Source: an uncultured Opitutales bacterium (GTDB taxonomy: Bacteria > Verrucomicrobiota > Verrucomicrobiia > Opitutales > UBA953). Taken from it: a stretch of 64,000 bases of DNA. Shown in pieces: positions 41,895-53,267 of this stretch. Location of the stretch: NCBI GenBank assembly GCA_934675585.1, contig CAKUQY010000005.1:31222-95221 (forward strand). Reading direction: 5' to 3'. The notes below the pieces were generated by a model that was not told the DNA's origin, ran no database searches, and saw nothing but the letters and a program-made list of their open reading frames with translations. How positions within the stretch are numbered: position 1 is the first letter of the stretch; every line of letters starts with the position of its first letter. The translations under genes and the position numbers were made by a program.

Positions 41895-44800
41895 TTAGAA
41901 TCGTGCGCTCAAACCAATGTTGGCATTGTGCGAGGTCGCTTCTTCAAAGTCGGTTTCGTACGCGTAAGCCGCATTAACCGCCCAAGAATTGTTGAAACGA
42001 TATTCGACGCGTGGGCCGATTGAGAGCGAAGTTTCGTTCGCGTAGTAAGCCGTTGTTGTCGATTTTTTACCCGCGTAGATTCCCGATTGGAATGTTGCGT
42101 CAATGTCGCTATCGTTGCCAACAAATTCGTGGCGCACCGAAGCGTCAAGCGTGAAACGCCATTCTGGAACAGGCGCCCATGTCAAGCTCGCGCCCGCAAT
42201 ACCGCGCAACGAAATGCGATCAAACGAATCCACGCGCAACGCTGTATCGTTGGCAGTTTCTGTTTCGTCAAAGTTGCCAACGGTAACGTAATCCAAATCA
42301 AGTCCAAGATATGGCGAGAAGTGAATGCCGTTGCTTGCGTCGAGCACGAACAAACGTCCAAGCGTTGCCGACAAGCCCATGTCAAAGCCGCTTGTTTCGC
42401 CTTCGACTTCACCAAATGCTGTGCGGCGCTTGGTGTCGTATGCGTCAAAACCGAGACGCGCGCCAACGCCCAAATAGGTCAATTCGTCGAACATGTATTG
42501 TCCGTAAATGCCCACGCCAATTGAAGAGCTTTCGTGCTTACCGCCATTTGCGTGAATGTTAGCTTTGCCCGTTGCGCAATTAAGATTGACACCGGCAATC
42601 GCTTGGCCCGACAAAATCGTATCAAAACCCGCTTTCGCGCCAAAATAATTGAGATCGTAATTTGGATTTTCGCCGCTGCTTTCGCCACTATCGCGCGTGC
42701 CGCCAAAACCGTTCGCGTAGAAAGTATTAGTGCCGACCATCATCGCCATTGGGATTGCGCGATCATAGCGACGTTGCTCCAAACGTTGACGCAACAAATC
42801 GTTGCTTGCGCGTGCGACGCTCATCGTCATTTCCGTCAACGCGCCAAATGAAACCGGCGAGAAGTTGCGCAAAATGCCGTCTTGTCCCGACGACGCTTGA
42901 CGCCATGCGCGCCAGATGTCGCTATCTTGATTGCTGTTAATCAAAGCCGCAAAGTCGGACATACCCGCAGGACCGTAAGACTCGATGTATTCGCCAATCA
43001 CGAGCGTTCCCGCGCCTTCATTAACTGCCGCGCGCAAAACCGTGCCATCGCCAAGCGTGAACGAAGCATTTCGGTCGATATTCACGCTCCCCACGCCCGA
43101 AATGAACACATCGTTTCCTGGCAATGTCGTAAATATAACTTGTGCAGTATCTGCAAAAAGTACGTTCCCGCCGTTCATTGCAATCGAGTTCGCCGTTTCG
43201 ACATTCATCGTTCCCGCGACGGTCAGATTTCCGCCGACGGTCAAAAGCGCCGAATTAGAACGAGTGCTCGTCCGCGCCATTCTCGTTTGCGGAGCCGCAA
43301 GCGTCATCGTCGCGCCCTTGTCGATCGTGAGATTCGCGCTTACTTCACCACCCGAAGTTGTCAGTGCGCTACCGTCGAGCACGCGCAAGGAAACACCGTT
43401 CCCGAAAGTGCCGTCCAGCATTGCCGTTCCGTCGATCGCGAGCGTTCCCGCCTTGCCTTCGAGTGCAACCAAATTACCAATGCCATCGACCGCAATTCCC
43501 GTTCCCGACAATTTCAACGTTGCGTCGTTTTCGTTCGTGCCCGTGAATTTAATTTTAAAATTGTTATGCAACGCGTTGAATTTTTCCTGCGTAATTGCAA
43601 CCGTGCCTTTTTTGATTTCGAGATCGCCCGCAAATCCTGTCGCGGTCCAGTCGGTTTCCATCGCTGCATTAGTGTAATCTACGCGCAACGTTCCCTTGCC
43701 GGTAATATTTTCTGTGCCAAGACCCGCCGCATAATTTTTCGACGAGTAAACGATCGTTGCGCCTTGCGCAATTTCAACCGTTCCCGCGAAATCGCTCTTT
43801 GCGGTGATCGTCGTCGTTCCCGACGAGAATTTCAGCGTTCCCGTGCCTTCGAGTTGCTTGGTAATTTTTACGTCCGTTCCCGCAGCTTCAAGCATTGCGC
43901 CCGTGTTAACCGTTACAATCCCCTTTGAGCTGCTGCCCAACGATTTTATAACTTTCACCGTTCCCGCCTCGATCGTCAAATCAACTTCGCCGTCATAATT
44001 TTCGCCAAGCGTGAGCACTCCCGCTCCCGTTTTCTTCACCATCGCGCCCGTTTCGCCACGAAGGAATCCATCGTAAGTAAATTCTGAATCTGCCACAAAA
44101 TTCAACTTGCCGTTTGACGCGACCATGATCGTGTTGCGGAGATCGCTTTTCACGCTAACTTCCGAAGCAATGTTCAAAACCAAACTCGATGAAGCGTTGC
44201 CCAAACTGCCAAGTTCTGTCGGTGTAGCTGTTTGAATGCGGATTGTGCCGTCGCCGTAGAAATCGCCTTCAATTTTCGTCATTCCCGAATTGAGACCCGT
44301 AATTTCAAGCGTTCCCGCGCTGTTCACCAAAATGGTTTGATTTGTAGCCGTTGCAAATTTTTGCACCGAAAGCGTTCCCGCAACCACTGTCAACGAACCG
44401 CCGATTGCATTATTGAGCATCCACTTGCCCGTGCCAGTTTTCTTGACGAGCGCGCCATTGGTTTGCAAATCAAACACCGAACCCGTGCCACCGCCAGCAA
44501 GCGTGATTACGCCTGTTGGAGCCGTTCCCGATTCCCAACTTCCAGTAATCGTCGTTTTGCCAAAATCGCTTGAATGCGAGAATGTCGCATTAGTTGAAGC
44601 GTTAAATTTAGCATTAATCGCGCGGATTTCGCTGTCGTCAGCACTAAGATTGACAACATTGCCTTCATCGTTAAGTTTTTTGCCTGTTTCAAAAACAGCT
44701 GCGCCGTCGAATTTGATTGCAGAATTGTCTTTTACAACAGTCACCGCAAGCGTGCCGCCCTTTAAAACGATTTCTGAAACACCAACTTCGCCGCCAATAA

Positions 44801-47800
44801 ATGCAGTCGAACCGCCTGTTTTTTCGATTTTGCCACCACCCGAAACCTTGCCGCCGATAACGACGTTCGCGTTGTTGTTTTCAGGAGCGAGCGCCAACGT
44901 CGTTCCCGTTGCGAGTTCAACATTGCCTGTGCCGAGCGTTGCGGCTTCAGTCATTTTCAACGTTCCCGCCGTCAATTTAAGCGTTCCCGTGAAATCTTTG
45001 TTCGCCTTGTTGAGCGTGAGAGTTTTTGCAACATTTGTGTCGTCTTTTGCATTAATTTCGATCGTTCCCGCGCCCGCAAATGTTGCTCCGCCTTGGCTCA
45101 TATCGCTCTTAATGTTAAAATGAGTAATCACATTTGCGGTATTTTCGCCAAATCCGTAAACGATCGAACGCGTTGCGAGCGTTGTGCCGTCGCGATTGAG
45201 CGTGAGTGTTCCCGAAGTGTTGCGCACCGTTCCCGTGAACAAATCAATGTTTTTGAGTTCCATGCCACCCACCGTTTCGATGACCGAGGCGCTACTATCT
45301 GAAACGAATTTGCCAACTGTGGTATTGGCGCTCAACTTAATCGTCGCGCCAGACAAATTGACGGTTTCGATTTTGCCCGTAGCGCCCGTCAAATCAACAG
45401 TCACCGCTTTGCCTCCTTCGATGAAACCTGCGCTCAATTCACCGATGTCGTGATCTGTGTCCGACAATTTAAGCGTTCCCGAGCCGAAAGCAACAAGATT
45501 CAATTTTTCAGTAATCGACTTTGCGAACTCTACCGTTCCCGTTTCGACTCGAATGCCAAGCGTTCCCTTTGTGCCTGTTGTTTGATTTTTAATGTAGCCG
45601 AAATCGCTAATCGTCAATGTTTGATTTGCGTCAACTGCACTAAAATCAATCTGATTGGTGTCGTTAAATGCGAATTCCAACTTTTTGAGCGTGAAAGTTT
45701 CGTTAAGAACGATTTTTGAATTTGACGACATTTGAACGATCGCGTCCGTGCTAAAGTTTTTCAAGTTCGCCACGCCATTCTCAAGCGCGAGCGTTCCCTT
45801 GAAACCATCAACTAATTCTTTTTTCTCAAAGCTCAATTCGTTAGAATTTGCAACCGTCAGTTTTCCATTGCCCGTCAGCGTTTTCGCAATCGTCGTCGCG
45901 TCGGCAACTGCGCCAATCGCAACTTTTGACTTGCTGTCATAAGCGATAATCGCTTCGCCGTCGCCCGCGACTTCAAGTTTTGCATTCGCAAAAGCGCCGC
46001 CTTGCAAGAAGCCAAATTTTCCCTCAGAAACTTTTACCGTTCCCGTGAAATCGTTGTTTGCGACTTTGGTTACCAGCGTCGTGTTCGCGCCGATTTTTTC
46101 AAGCGTTGCGTTCGCGCCGCCATTAATTACGCCCAAATTGCCAGACACAAATTTTACAGTCGCGCTACTGTCAATTTCTATCGCCATTTCGTCAATGCCT
46201 GCGAAAGTTGCCGAGCCCGTTCCCGTAACCGTCAACGTGCTGCGAACCGAGCCGTACAAATTGCCAAATTGAGCATTTGCATTTTCTGCGAGGTCGAGCG
46301 TCAAACTCTTACTCAAATTCAACGAGCCCAAGGAATTCAAAGTTCCACTTTCAACTTTCAATTGAGCATCCGAACCCACGATTTTGAGCGTTCCCGCCAC
46401 CTTCGATTTGAATCCTGACGCGAACGTCAATTTGTTAAATTCGATTTCTTCGTATTGATTTCCCGTTCCCGCAAGCGTAACCATCGCGCTCTTCTGGTCG
46501 ATTTTGAGCGTGCCGTCAATCAAGAGCGAACCGTTAAATGTAAACGCGTTCGCAGTTTTGAATGTCAATGTCGAATCGTTTGCGACTTGGAGTTTGCTGT
46601 TTTCGTCGGTGGAAACCGTTCCCGTCAAATCGAGCGTTGCGCCCGCCGTTGCCATGATCGTGCCCAATTTAGTGATGGTGCCGAGCGAAAGCGTTCCCGC
46701 CGTGAGATAAATCGTTCCTCCGAGATCACCATTTTCAATTTTAAGCGTTCCCAAGCCCGTTTTTACCAACGATGCGTCTTTTTGACCAGCATTGGTTACG
46801 TCTTGCAGGGTAAGTTTTTGAATTGTCAAAGTTCCTGTGTTGGTATTGACCAAACTTTGCGTATTAACAACTTGCGTCAATTCTGCGCTAATCGTCGCCG
46901 TTCCCGTCGAACTGATTTGAGTATCGTTGCCGATGTTCAAAGCCGCAGTCGAACTCAATTTCGCGCCGTCTGCCAAAATGAGCGTGTTCAATTTTTGGTC
47001 TGTTGCCTCATTTTTCAAATTCAAAATTGCGTTTGCGCCCAAACTGACATTAGTTTTTACAAATTTTGAATCAACAGAAACGGTCGTTCCCGCCGCTTGA
47101 ACAAGCGCTGCGACTTTCAAATTGTCTGTCGTTGGGCCGACAAAATTGAGCGTTCCCGCGTTGACTTTGACATTTGCGATTTCAGAATTGTCCGAGAGTT
47201 TGAGCGTTCCCGCGCCATCTTTTGCCAACGTTGCCGTCGCGCCTGTTGCTGTTCCCAAAGTCGCCGTTTTTCCGTCCGCAACGCTAATCGCCGCAGCCGT
47301 GCCGTTCAAAATTAATTTTTCGCCGCCACTGTAATCAGCATTGAACGCGAGCGTTCCCGCGAGTGTGATTTGCGTTCCTGAGAGTTTTCCACCTGTCGCG
47401 ACAGAATCAATCGTAAGCGTTGAGCCTGCGCCAATAATCGCATTCTTAATCGCATTCGCGCCGAGATTTTTAATAACAACGCTACTGTTTTCAATGTTGA
47501 GATTTTTACCAGTGATTGCGTTGCCTGATTGATCAAAGTTGAAGTTTGTTACATTGCGGAAATTCAAACCGCCAACTTGAACTGCGGCCGTGTCAATTTT
47601 GAGCGACGAGCCCACCGAAGCGTTGGTAATCGTGACATAAGTATTGTCGCCAGATGTAATTGATTGATTTGTCAAATTAACATCGTTCTTTTGCGTTTTA
47701 TCCCACTTCGCATCGCTCCATTTTTCGATGCCGTCTTTCCAAACAAACGTTCCCGCGCGTTTCACGACAATCCCGTTTTGCGCAATGTCCAAATACAAAT

Positions 47801-50800
47801 CGTTTGTGCCGTCAGCAAAAGTAATGTTGCCGATAATTTTACCGTCTAAGTTTACTGTATATTTTTTAGCTGTATCATCCGAAGTAATCGAAATATTCGA
47901 CCAATTTGCGCTAACGTTGTCTTCGGTTTTGAAAAAAACACGACCATTGTAAAGCACATAACTTTCGCCAATTGCATCAACGTTGTCTAAATTGAAATCA
48001 ACATCAACGGTTTCAATTTTGTATGAAGTCGTGCGCCCGTTAAGGGTATACGATCCCGACGAATTGTAGATAAATGCTAATTCCGCACCCGAAATACCAC
48101 CAATCGAAACGTCATTGGCGATTTTCACACCCGCGTAATCGGTGTCTTTTGTAATATCACCTGCCGGAACGCCATGCGCAACAAAATGATTGTGGCGATC
48201 CACCGAAATATGATTTTGCAAATTCAAAACGCCAGAGACATTGACATTTGACAAATCGCCCGTCACACCCCAAAGCGCCAACGAGCCGTTGATGTTTGAG
48301 TTTTCCATCAAAATCGTCGTTGACGATCCCGTCGCAATCGTTTTCGCAACGACTGTTACATCTCCGTTGAGCATTGAACCGTTGCGCAATTCGACGAGTT
48401 TTTCAGTCGCATTCGCGTCCGTTCCCACAAGTGAAATTGTCGTCGCAGTCAACGTTCCCGCGTCAAGTTTCAAAGACTCCAATGTTGAATTTGCAATATT
48501 AACACTTTGTGAAAAATCTGGCTTTACGCCAAACGAAAGGCCCGCATTCAAACGACCATCGTTGATCGCGATTTTGCCAACAACTGAAGTATTGTTGCCA
48601 AGTTTGACACCGCCTTCGCCTGAAATTGTAATTGTTTCGCCTGCTTTACCAAATCGTCCACCACTGACCGTCAGCGTTTTATTGTCCGCAACATTAAATT
48701 CACCGACAACCGTTCCCGTGTTGGCGACATTGACATCGCCTGTGATTGACGCTTTGCCCAATTCGAGCGTTCCCGCGTTTTTAATCGCCATCGCGCCAGT
48801 CGTTGACGTTCCTGTCGATTTAATCGTTCCCGAGTTGTCAATCATTGTGCCACCCTGTGCGGAACTCAAACCGAGCATCAAATTCGAGCTTTCAATCGTT
48901 CCCGCATTGGTCAACGTTCCCGCGCCCGAAATAGTGAGTCCCATGTCGCTGCCTGTGAGCGTAGAACCTGCCGTAATATTCAACGATGCGTTCGCGCCGA
49001 TTGCCACTTTGCCCGAATCAATCGTAACGGTTGCGGTGTGCATTGCAGCTGGGTCCTCCCCAACAATTCCAAGCGTTTTTTCGCCCGCGTCAACGAGCGT
49101 CAAAGTGTCGAGTTCCCAAGTTCCCGCAACTTTACCCTCACCGACAATTGTCAAATCGCTAACAGCTGTCGTTCCCGTCAAATTCACGGTTGCGCTTTCT
49201 TTGACGACAAAATCTAAATCGCCACCTGTGACATTTGTGCTACTAAATGTCAAATTTGCGCCGCCCGCGACGGTCAAAACGTTCGCGCCTGTCGCGTCAA
49301 TTTCGCCCGAAATCGTAACGTTTTTATTTGTCGCTGCGCTGTGGCCGATCGTTGCGCCTTCTTGCAATGTCAATTTGCCCGAAATCGCTCCCGCCGTGAG
49401 CGAGCCACCGAGCGTGGTTTCTTGTGAAATCGTTCCCACGTCAACAATCAACGCCGCGCCGTTTGCAATCGTCAAAGCACCCGTTGCTGTGAGGCCGGCA
49501 GTTGTGTTTGTCAAATGAATCGTTCCCGCCTGAACGTCAACATTACCCGAGCCAGAAATGACACCATTAAAATTCAACGCGACAGTGGTGCTGCGGTTGA
49601 AAATCAACTGCGTATCCGACGTAAGCTCGACTCCGCTCGCGTTCCCGAGCGTTCCTTGAACTTCCAAAATACCACCAGTAACATTAACCGTTCCCGAGAA
49701 ATTACGGAATTGCGTTTCAATACCCGAGCCAACGGTCAACGTATCCGCAAGAATCATCTTACCCTCGCCAGCTTTCGTAAAACTATAAGAAGTCCCCGTT
49801 GTTCCATTCTGGGGTTGTTTTTCAATAAACGTCGAATTAACCGTCAATGTTGCACCGTTTTCAACTGTAAATGTCGATGTTCCCGCCAATTCAATGAGGT
49901 ATTTACCCATCGAGCTTTCATAGCCCGCTTTGGCGTTAACGGTCATATTTTTTGCTTCAATCAAGCGGTAATCGTTCGTTTCAACGCCATCGATTGAGCC
50001 GCCATAGAGATTGAAGGTCAAACCGTTCACTGTTTGGGTTGGAATATCTGCGCCCTCACCGTCGTAAACGACATCTTGCCCAATGTAAACTTTGCCGTAA
50101 ACATCAATGGTTGCGGAATGATTGTTAGAAGAAAACGAATTTGAACGAATTAATGCGAGCATGCTATTTTGACCGATTGTAATATTGCCCTCAAAAACAG
50201 CCTCGCCCTCTTTCTCTCCACCAGAACCCAGCGCAACCGTTCCACCATTAATTGTCAACTTGCCCGTTAAAGTTTTACTGCCCGTGAGCACAAGCGTTCC
50301 CGCGCCCGTTTTCGTAAAATTGCCCGCGTTGTTAATCTGCGCTCCCGTCAAATCGAGCCAGGATTCTTTTCCGACATCAAAAGTAATATGCGAACCCGCT
50401 TCGATTCCTAAGCGTTCGTCCAATTGATAAACCTTATTATCTTTATTCGTCGGCTGATTCGCCGCCAAAGACAAAACCGCCGATTTACCCTCGCTTGTTT
50501 CCGAAATATGAATTTTTTCCGCACCGCTCAAGCCGCCCTGAACAAAACTGATTGTCGATCCGCCAGCCATCGTGATATCCGTGCCGGTTTTTCCGTTCAA
50601 AGCCGAAAGCGCGTTTTGGTGATTAAGATTAAGCGTCGCTCCCTGCGCCAAACTCACGTTGTTCATCTGCAACGTTCCCGCCGCACCAACAGTAAGACTG
50701 CCGCCTGCCTGAATATCGATGCCTTCGCCGTCAACTTTCATTGCGGTGTTAACGACTAATTCGCCGTCTCTGATACGTAATGCTGTGCCGATATTCACGA

Positions 50801-53039
50801 CTGAATTTGCGCCTTCAAAAACATAAGTCGTTTCACCTGAAACTTGCGCCAAGCTCGCATAAACATCACCTTTTACATCGATTGTTACAGTATCAACATT
50901 TGGCACAGCGTCAAAAACCAACGGCAAAGCACTATCTACCGAGCCGCCAACCGTTTGACCGTTAAAATTCGTTGCGTCCCAAGAACCAGAATCACCTTTT
51001 GACGTTCCTTTACTCCAAGCCACCATGTTCGGGGCTGTCGCGGTAAAAATAAATTTACTCGCTGTAAACGCCCAAGTGCCTTCAACATTTGTTACGATTT
51101 GACCACCATTCAAAGCATTGAGCATTGCGGTTGTTTGTGTCGAATCGACACCTGTCGCATCAAAAATCGTGCGTGAAAGATCTGAGCCAAAGAACGCAAC
51201 GCTCGACAAGTCGATATTGCCCGTTACAAAAGAAACCTTGCCCGAAAGCGTCGTCGCTTTTTCACCGACAGCGGCTCCGCCGATTTTCAACGACGTTCCC
51301 GCAAGTGTTGCGTTTTCTAAAGTATTTCCGCTTGCCAACAAAAGCGTTCCCGCGGCAACATTTAAATTCTTAACATTTACGTTTTTATCGAGCAAGATTT
51401 CGCCCGCGAGCGTTTTAGTCGCATTTTCTTTAAATGTTACCGTTCCCGAAACAACCGAGAGCGTTCCCGTGCTTTCAAACTCGTCTGTAAATGTCGCGCC
51501 CTTTTCTAATGTAATCAAGCCCCTGTTGGTAACCGCCCCAACACCAGTCAAGGCTTCTGTCACGATCATTTTTGCGCCTGTTGCGACCGAAACCGCACCC
51601 GTGCCGAGCCCCGCTGCATTTTCAACGCTAAGCGTTCCCGCCGTAACATCAATGCCACCCGTGAATGTGTTCGCGCCCGACAATTTTGTTACACCGTTGC
51701 CGACAAAACTCAATTTGCCCGCGCCCGAAATTACGCCGCTAACGGTAATTATTGACGTGCTTGGGTTTTCGCCTTTCGCCACCGTTCCCGCCGACATATC
51801 AACGGTGTAGAGATCCGTGTCAATCGTGGTAGCGCCTGCGCCCAAAATAATATCTTTTTCAATGACAGTTTTGTTTTTAAACGCTCCAATTGTCGCGGCG
51901 GTAATGCTCGCGGCAGGGTGATTGTTGCCTGCTTTGTTTTTCAAGCCAAAATCGCCCAAAATTAATTTAGCACCTGAGTTTACAGTTAATTGTTCTGTCG
52001 AATTTGTTCTATCATCGCAACTCAAACCATAGCCACTGACAACCATCGTTGCATTTTCAGCAACCGTCACATCGCCACCTGTATCACCAAAGAAAACAAC
52101 TGCTTTATTCGCCAAAAATGTTCCTTTAACTTCAAGATTCCCCTTTACTTGCCATTCGCCAAGCACGATCGTATTACGCTTGTATTGGGAATTTGCGGCA
52201 TTCCCAGCGTCATTCGTCGAACCTGTAACCAGCAATTTCGCTCCTGTTTCAACAACAATTTTAGCCGCTTTATCACCATTGGCAAAGCTATCACCCAATT
52301 CAATACGCCCTAATCTGAATGTTTTTCCTGTATGAACGGTTACTGTCGAAATCCCCGTTCTCAATGACTTTGCCGTAACATTTCCCAAAAAATCTACCGT
52401 TCCCGAAGTGTCTTTATTGCCATCGCGATTCATAATATTAAACTCCGCGTTACCTTCGATGTTTCCGTTAAATTTCATCGTTTTACCCGATGCGACAGCC
52501 CAATTTTGCGTTGAATACGCACGAATTGTTTGTCCTGTCAAAGTAAAATCTTCGTTAATTGTTCCGCCAAATGCGGTTGTGTCATTTTCTTTACCAAGGC
52601 GGAAAGTACGATTGCCACTTTGAACAATCGAATATCCCGATGCACCACTTTCAACAATCAAACCACCCAACAATAAATCGTTGAAAGAAACCGAGGGTGC
52701 TTTATTCGTCGTCGAAACCGTTCGAGTCTCGCTTCCCGCGGTCAGCGTTTCTCCTGGCGTTACAAAGCGCAACGTGTTTAATTGGTTGCCAAGCGTCGAA
52801 AATAATTTACTAATCGCGGGGAAAGATGGCGAAGTGTCCTCTTGCCAATTTTGCTTCGTTCCACCAAACTCCGAATAAACCCATGTTCCGTCTGCGTTCT
52901 TATTGCAAGCAGCATAGCCGCCATTATGAAAGTTGCTGTTATTATTACCAACCCACGTATAAGTCGCGGCAGTTGCCGTTCCCGCGCTCATTGCCGCGGC
53001 TGCGAAAAGAGTTGAAATGAGAAGAGTTTTTGATTTCAT
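41895..53039 (-). CDS. Giant autotransporter (AIDA/PATR type)
   Basis: About 3,714 residues from ATG 53039 (signal MKSKTLLISTLFAAAAMSAG); the frame continues upstream to 53111 without a better start. The passenger is long and beta-helical: Gly/Thr/Asn-rich, with many repeats of the passenger-associated type (GAGTLVLTGSKTLTGKLTIN-like, TLSVENAAGLGTGAVSV), expected for a rod-shaped adhesin. An Ala/Arg helix near 3410-3450 (ARASNDLLRQRLEQRR) precedes the C-terminal beta-barrel (about the last 290 residues) that ends GLSARF. It has no PEP-CTERM. A surface adhesin or matrix-binding role is inferred. The motif CGGGAACG runs through it (seen as SVPA, GTL, etc.). Antisense open frames of up to 425 codons are shadows. 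Confidence 0.87.
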   Translation of the reverse strand: MKSKTLLISTLFAAAAMSAGTATAATYTWVGNNNSNFHNGGYAACNKNADGTWVYSEFGGTKQNWQEDTSPSFPAISKLFSTLGNQLNTLRFVTPGETLTAGSETRTVSTTNKAPSVSFNDLLLGGLIVESGASGYSIVQSGNRTFRLGKENDTTAFGGTINEDFTLTGQTIRAYSTQNWAVASGKTMKFNGNIEGNAEFNIMNRDGNKDTSGTVDFLGNVTAKSLRTGISTVTVHTGKTFRLGRIELGDSFANGDKAAKIVVETGAKLLVTGSTNDAGNAANSQYKRNTIVLGEWQVKGNLEVKGTFLANKAVVFFGDTGGDVTVAENATMVVSGYGLSCDDRTNSTEQLTVNSGAKLILGDFGLKNKAGNNHPAASITAATIGAFKNKTVIEKDIILGAGATTIDTDLYTVDMSAGTVAKGENPSTSIITVSGVISGAGKLSFVGNGVTKLSGANTFTGGIDVTAGTLSVENAAGLGTGAVSVATGAKMIVTEALTGVGAVTNRGLITLEKGATFTDEFESTGTLSVVSGTVTFKENATKTLAGEILLDKNVNVKNLNVAAGTLLLASGNTLENATLAGTSLKIGGAAVGEKATTLSGKVSFVTGNIDLSSVAFFGSDLSRTIFDATGVDSTQTTAMLNALNGGQIVTNVEGTWAFTASKFIFTATAPNMVAWSKGTSKGDSGSWDATNFNGQTVGGSVDSALPLVFDAVPNVDTVTIDVKGDVYASLAQVSGETTYVFEGANSVVNIGTALRIRDGELVVNTAMKVDGEGIDIQAGGSLTVGAAGTLQMNNVSLAQGATLNLNHQNALSALNGKTGTDITMAGGSTISFVQGGLSGAEKIHISETSEGKSAVLSLAANQPTNKDNKVYQLDERLGIEAGSHITFDVGKESWLDLTGAQINNAGNFTKTGAGTLVLTGSKTLTGKLTINGGTVALGSGGEKEGEAVFEGNITIGQNSMLALIRSNSFSSNNHSATIDVYGKVYIGQDVVYDGEGADIPTQTVNGLTFNLYGGSIDGVETNDYRLIEAKNMTVNAKAGYESSMGKYLIELAGTSTFTVENGATLTVNSTFIEKQPQNGTTGTSYSFTKAGEGKMILADTLTVGSGIETQFRNFSGTVNVTGGILEVQGTLGNASGVELTSDTQLIFNRSTTVALNFNGVISGSGNVDVQAGTIHLTNTTAGLTATGALTIANGAALIVDVGTISQETTLGGSLTAGAISGKLTLQEGATIGHSAATNKNVTISGEIDATGANVLTVAGGANLTFSSTNVTGGDLDFVVKESATVNLTGTTAVSDLTIVGEGKVAGTWELDTLTLVDAGEKTLGIVGEDPAAMHTATVTIDSGKVAIGANASLNITAGSTLTGSDMGLTISGAGTLTNAGTIESSNLMLGLSSAQGGTMIDNSGTIKSTGTSTTGAMAIKNAGTLELGKASITGDVNVANTGTVVGEFNVADNKTLTVSGGRFGKAGETITISGEGGVKLGNNTSVVGKIAINDGRLNAGLSFGVKPDFSQSVNIANSTLESLKLDAGTLTATTISLVGTDANATEKLVELRNGSMLNGDVTVVAKTIATGSSTTILMENSNINGSLALWGVTGDLSNVNVSGVLNLQNHISVDRHNHFVAHGVPAGDITKDTDYAGVKIANDVSIGGISGAELAFIYNSSGSYTLNGRTTSYKIETVDVDFNLDNVDAIGESYVLYNGRVFFKTEDNVSANWSNISITSDDTAKKYTVNLDGKIIGNITFADGTNDLYLDIAQNGIVVKRAGTFVWKDGIEKWSDAKWDKTQKNDVNLTNQSITSGDNTYVTITNASVGSSLKIDTAAVQVGGLNFRNVTNFNFDQSGNAITGKNLNIENSSVVIKNLGANAIKNAIIGAGSTLTIDSVATGGKLSGTQITLAGTLAFNADYSGGEKLILNGTAAAISVADGKTATLGTATGATATLAKDGAGTLKLSDNSEIANVKVNAGTLNFVGPTTDNLKVAALVQAAGTTVSVDSKFVKTNVSLGANAILNLKNEATDQKLNTLILADGAKLSSTAALNIGNDTQISSTGTATISAELTQVVNTQSLVNTNTGTLTIQKLTLQDVTNAGQKDASLVKTGLGTLKIENGDLGGTIYLTAGTLSLGTITKLGTIMATAGATLDLTGTVSTDENSKLQVANDSTLTFKTANAFTFNGSLLIDGTLKIDQKSAMVTLAGTGNQYEEIEFNKLTFASGFKSKVAGTLKIVGSDAQLKVESGTLNSLGSLNLSKSLTLDLAENANAQFGNLYGSVRSTLTVTGTGSATFAGIDEMAIEIDSSATVKFVSGNLGVINGGANATLEKIGANTTLVTKVANNDFTGTVKVSEGKFGFLQGGAFANAKLEVAGDGEAIIAYDSKSKVAIGAVADATTIAKTLTGNGKLTVANSNELSFEKKELVDGFKGTLALENGVANLKNFSTDAIVQMSSNSKIVLNETFTLKKLEFAFNDTNQIDFSAVDANQTLTISDFGYIKNQTTGTKGTLGIRVETGTVEFAKSITEKLNLVAFGSGTLKLSDTDHDIGELSAGFIEGGKAVTVDLTGATGKIETVNLSGATIKLSANTTVGKFVSDSSASVIETVGGMELKNIDLFTGTVRNTSGTLTLNRDGTTLATRSIVYGFGENTANVITHFNIKSDMSQGGATFAGAGTIEINAKDDTNVAKTLTLNKANKDFTGTLKLTAGTLKMTEAATLGTGNVELATGTTLALAPENNNANVVIGGKVSGGGKIEKTGGSTAFIGGEVGVSEIVLKGGTLAVTVVKDNSAIKFDGAAVFETGKKLNDEGNVVNLSADDSEIRAINAKFNASTNATFSHSSDFGKTTITGSWESGTAPTGVITLAGGGTGSVFDLQTNGALVKKTGTGKWMLNNAIGGSLTVVAGTLSVQKFATATNQTILVNSAGTLEITGLNSGMTKIEGDFYGDGTIRIQTATPTELGSLGNASSSLVLNIASEVSVKSDLRNTIMVASNGKLNFVADSEFTYDGFLRGETGAMVKKTGAGVLTLGENYDGEVDLTIEAGTVKVIKSLGSSSKGIVTVNTGAMLEAAGTDVKITKQLEGTGTLKFSSGTTTITAKSDFAGTVEIAQGATIVYSSKNYAAGLGTENITGKGTLRVDYTNAAMETDWTATGFAGDLEIKKGTVAITQEKFNALHNNFKIKFTGTNENDATLKLSGTGIAVDGIGNLVALEGKAGTLAIDGTAMLDGTFGNGVSLRVLDGSALTTSGGEVSANLTIDKGATMTLAAPQTRMARTSTRSNSALLTVGGNLTVAGTMNVETANSIAMNGGNVLFADTAQVIFTTLPGNDVFISGVGSVNIDRNASFTLGDGTVLRAAVNEGAGTLVIGEYIESYGPAGMSDFAALINSNQDSDIWRAWRQASSGQDGILRNFSPVSFGALTEMTMSVARASNDLLRQRLEQRRYDRAIPMAMMVGTNTFYANGFGGTRDSGESSGENPNYDLNYFGAKAGFDTILSGQAIAGVNLNCATGKANIHANGGKHESSSIGVGIYGQYMFDELTYLGVGARLGFDAYDTKRRTAFGEVEGETSGFDMGLSATLGRLFVLDASNGIHFSPYLGLDLDYVTVGNFDETETANDTALRVDSFDRISLRGIAGASLTWAPVPEWRFTLDASVRHEFVGNDSDIDATFQSGIYAGKKSTTTAYYANETSLSIGPRVEYRFNNSWAVNAAYAYETDFEEATSHNANIGLSARF

Positions 53040-53267
53040 AAAAACGATGGTTGTAAGTTTAAAGGGGTGATTTTGCGGACGCACTCGCGCCCGCGCATAT
53101 AATGTTAACATTTTGACCTATTTTGCGCGTTCCCGCAAGATAAAATGCGAAAAGAAAAATAACGCGCTAAACCGATTCACAAATTAAAGGATTTTAACGA
53201 TTATTAAAAATTGGCAAATATTATCTCCTTGAAAAATTTGCGTTAAAAAATTCCGCGTTCCCGTGGC
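53040..53267. other. Upstream of autotransporter gene
   Basis: Contains the likely leader and promoter of the autotransporter. I see no convincing pair, only GTTAACATTATATG on the minus strand near 53100. The remainder is AT-rich with no gene. Confidence 0.4.

Noticed and set aside
42882..43928. 348-codon open frame on +
   Set aside because: Arg/Ser-rich shadow of the autotransporter gene on the other strand.
48241..49518. 425-codon open frame on + inside the autotransporter region
   Set aside because: It is antisense to a strongly biased beta-helical coding sequence; Ser/Thr/Val/Pro-rich translation mirrors the sense Gly/Thr/Asn codons and shows no family mark or ribosome site.
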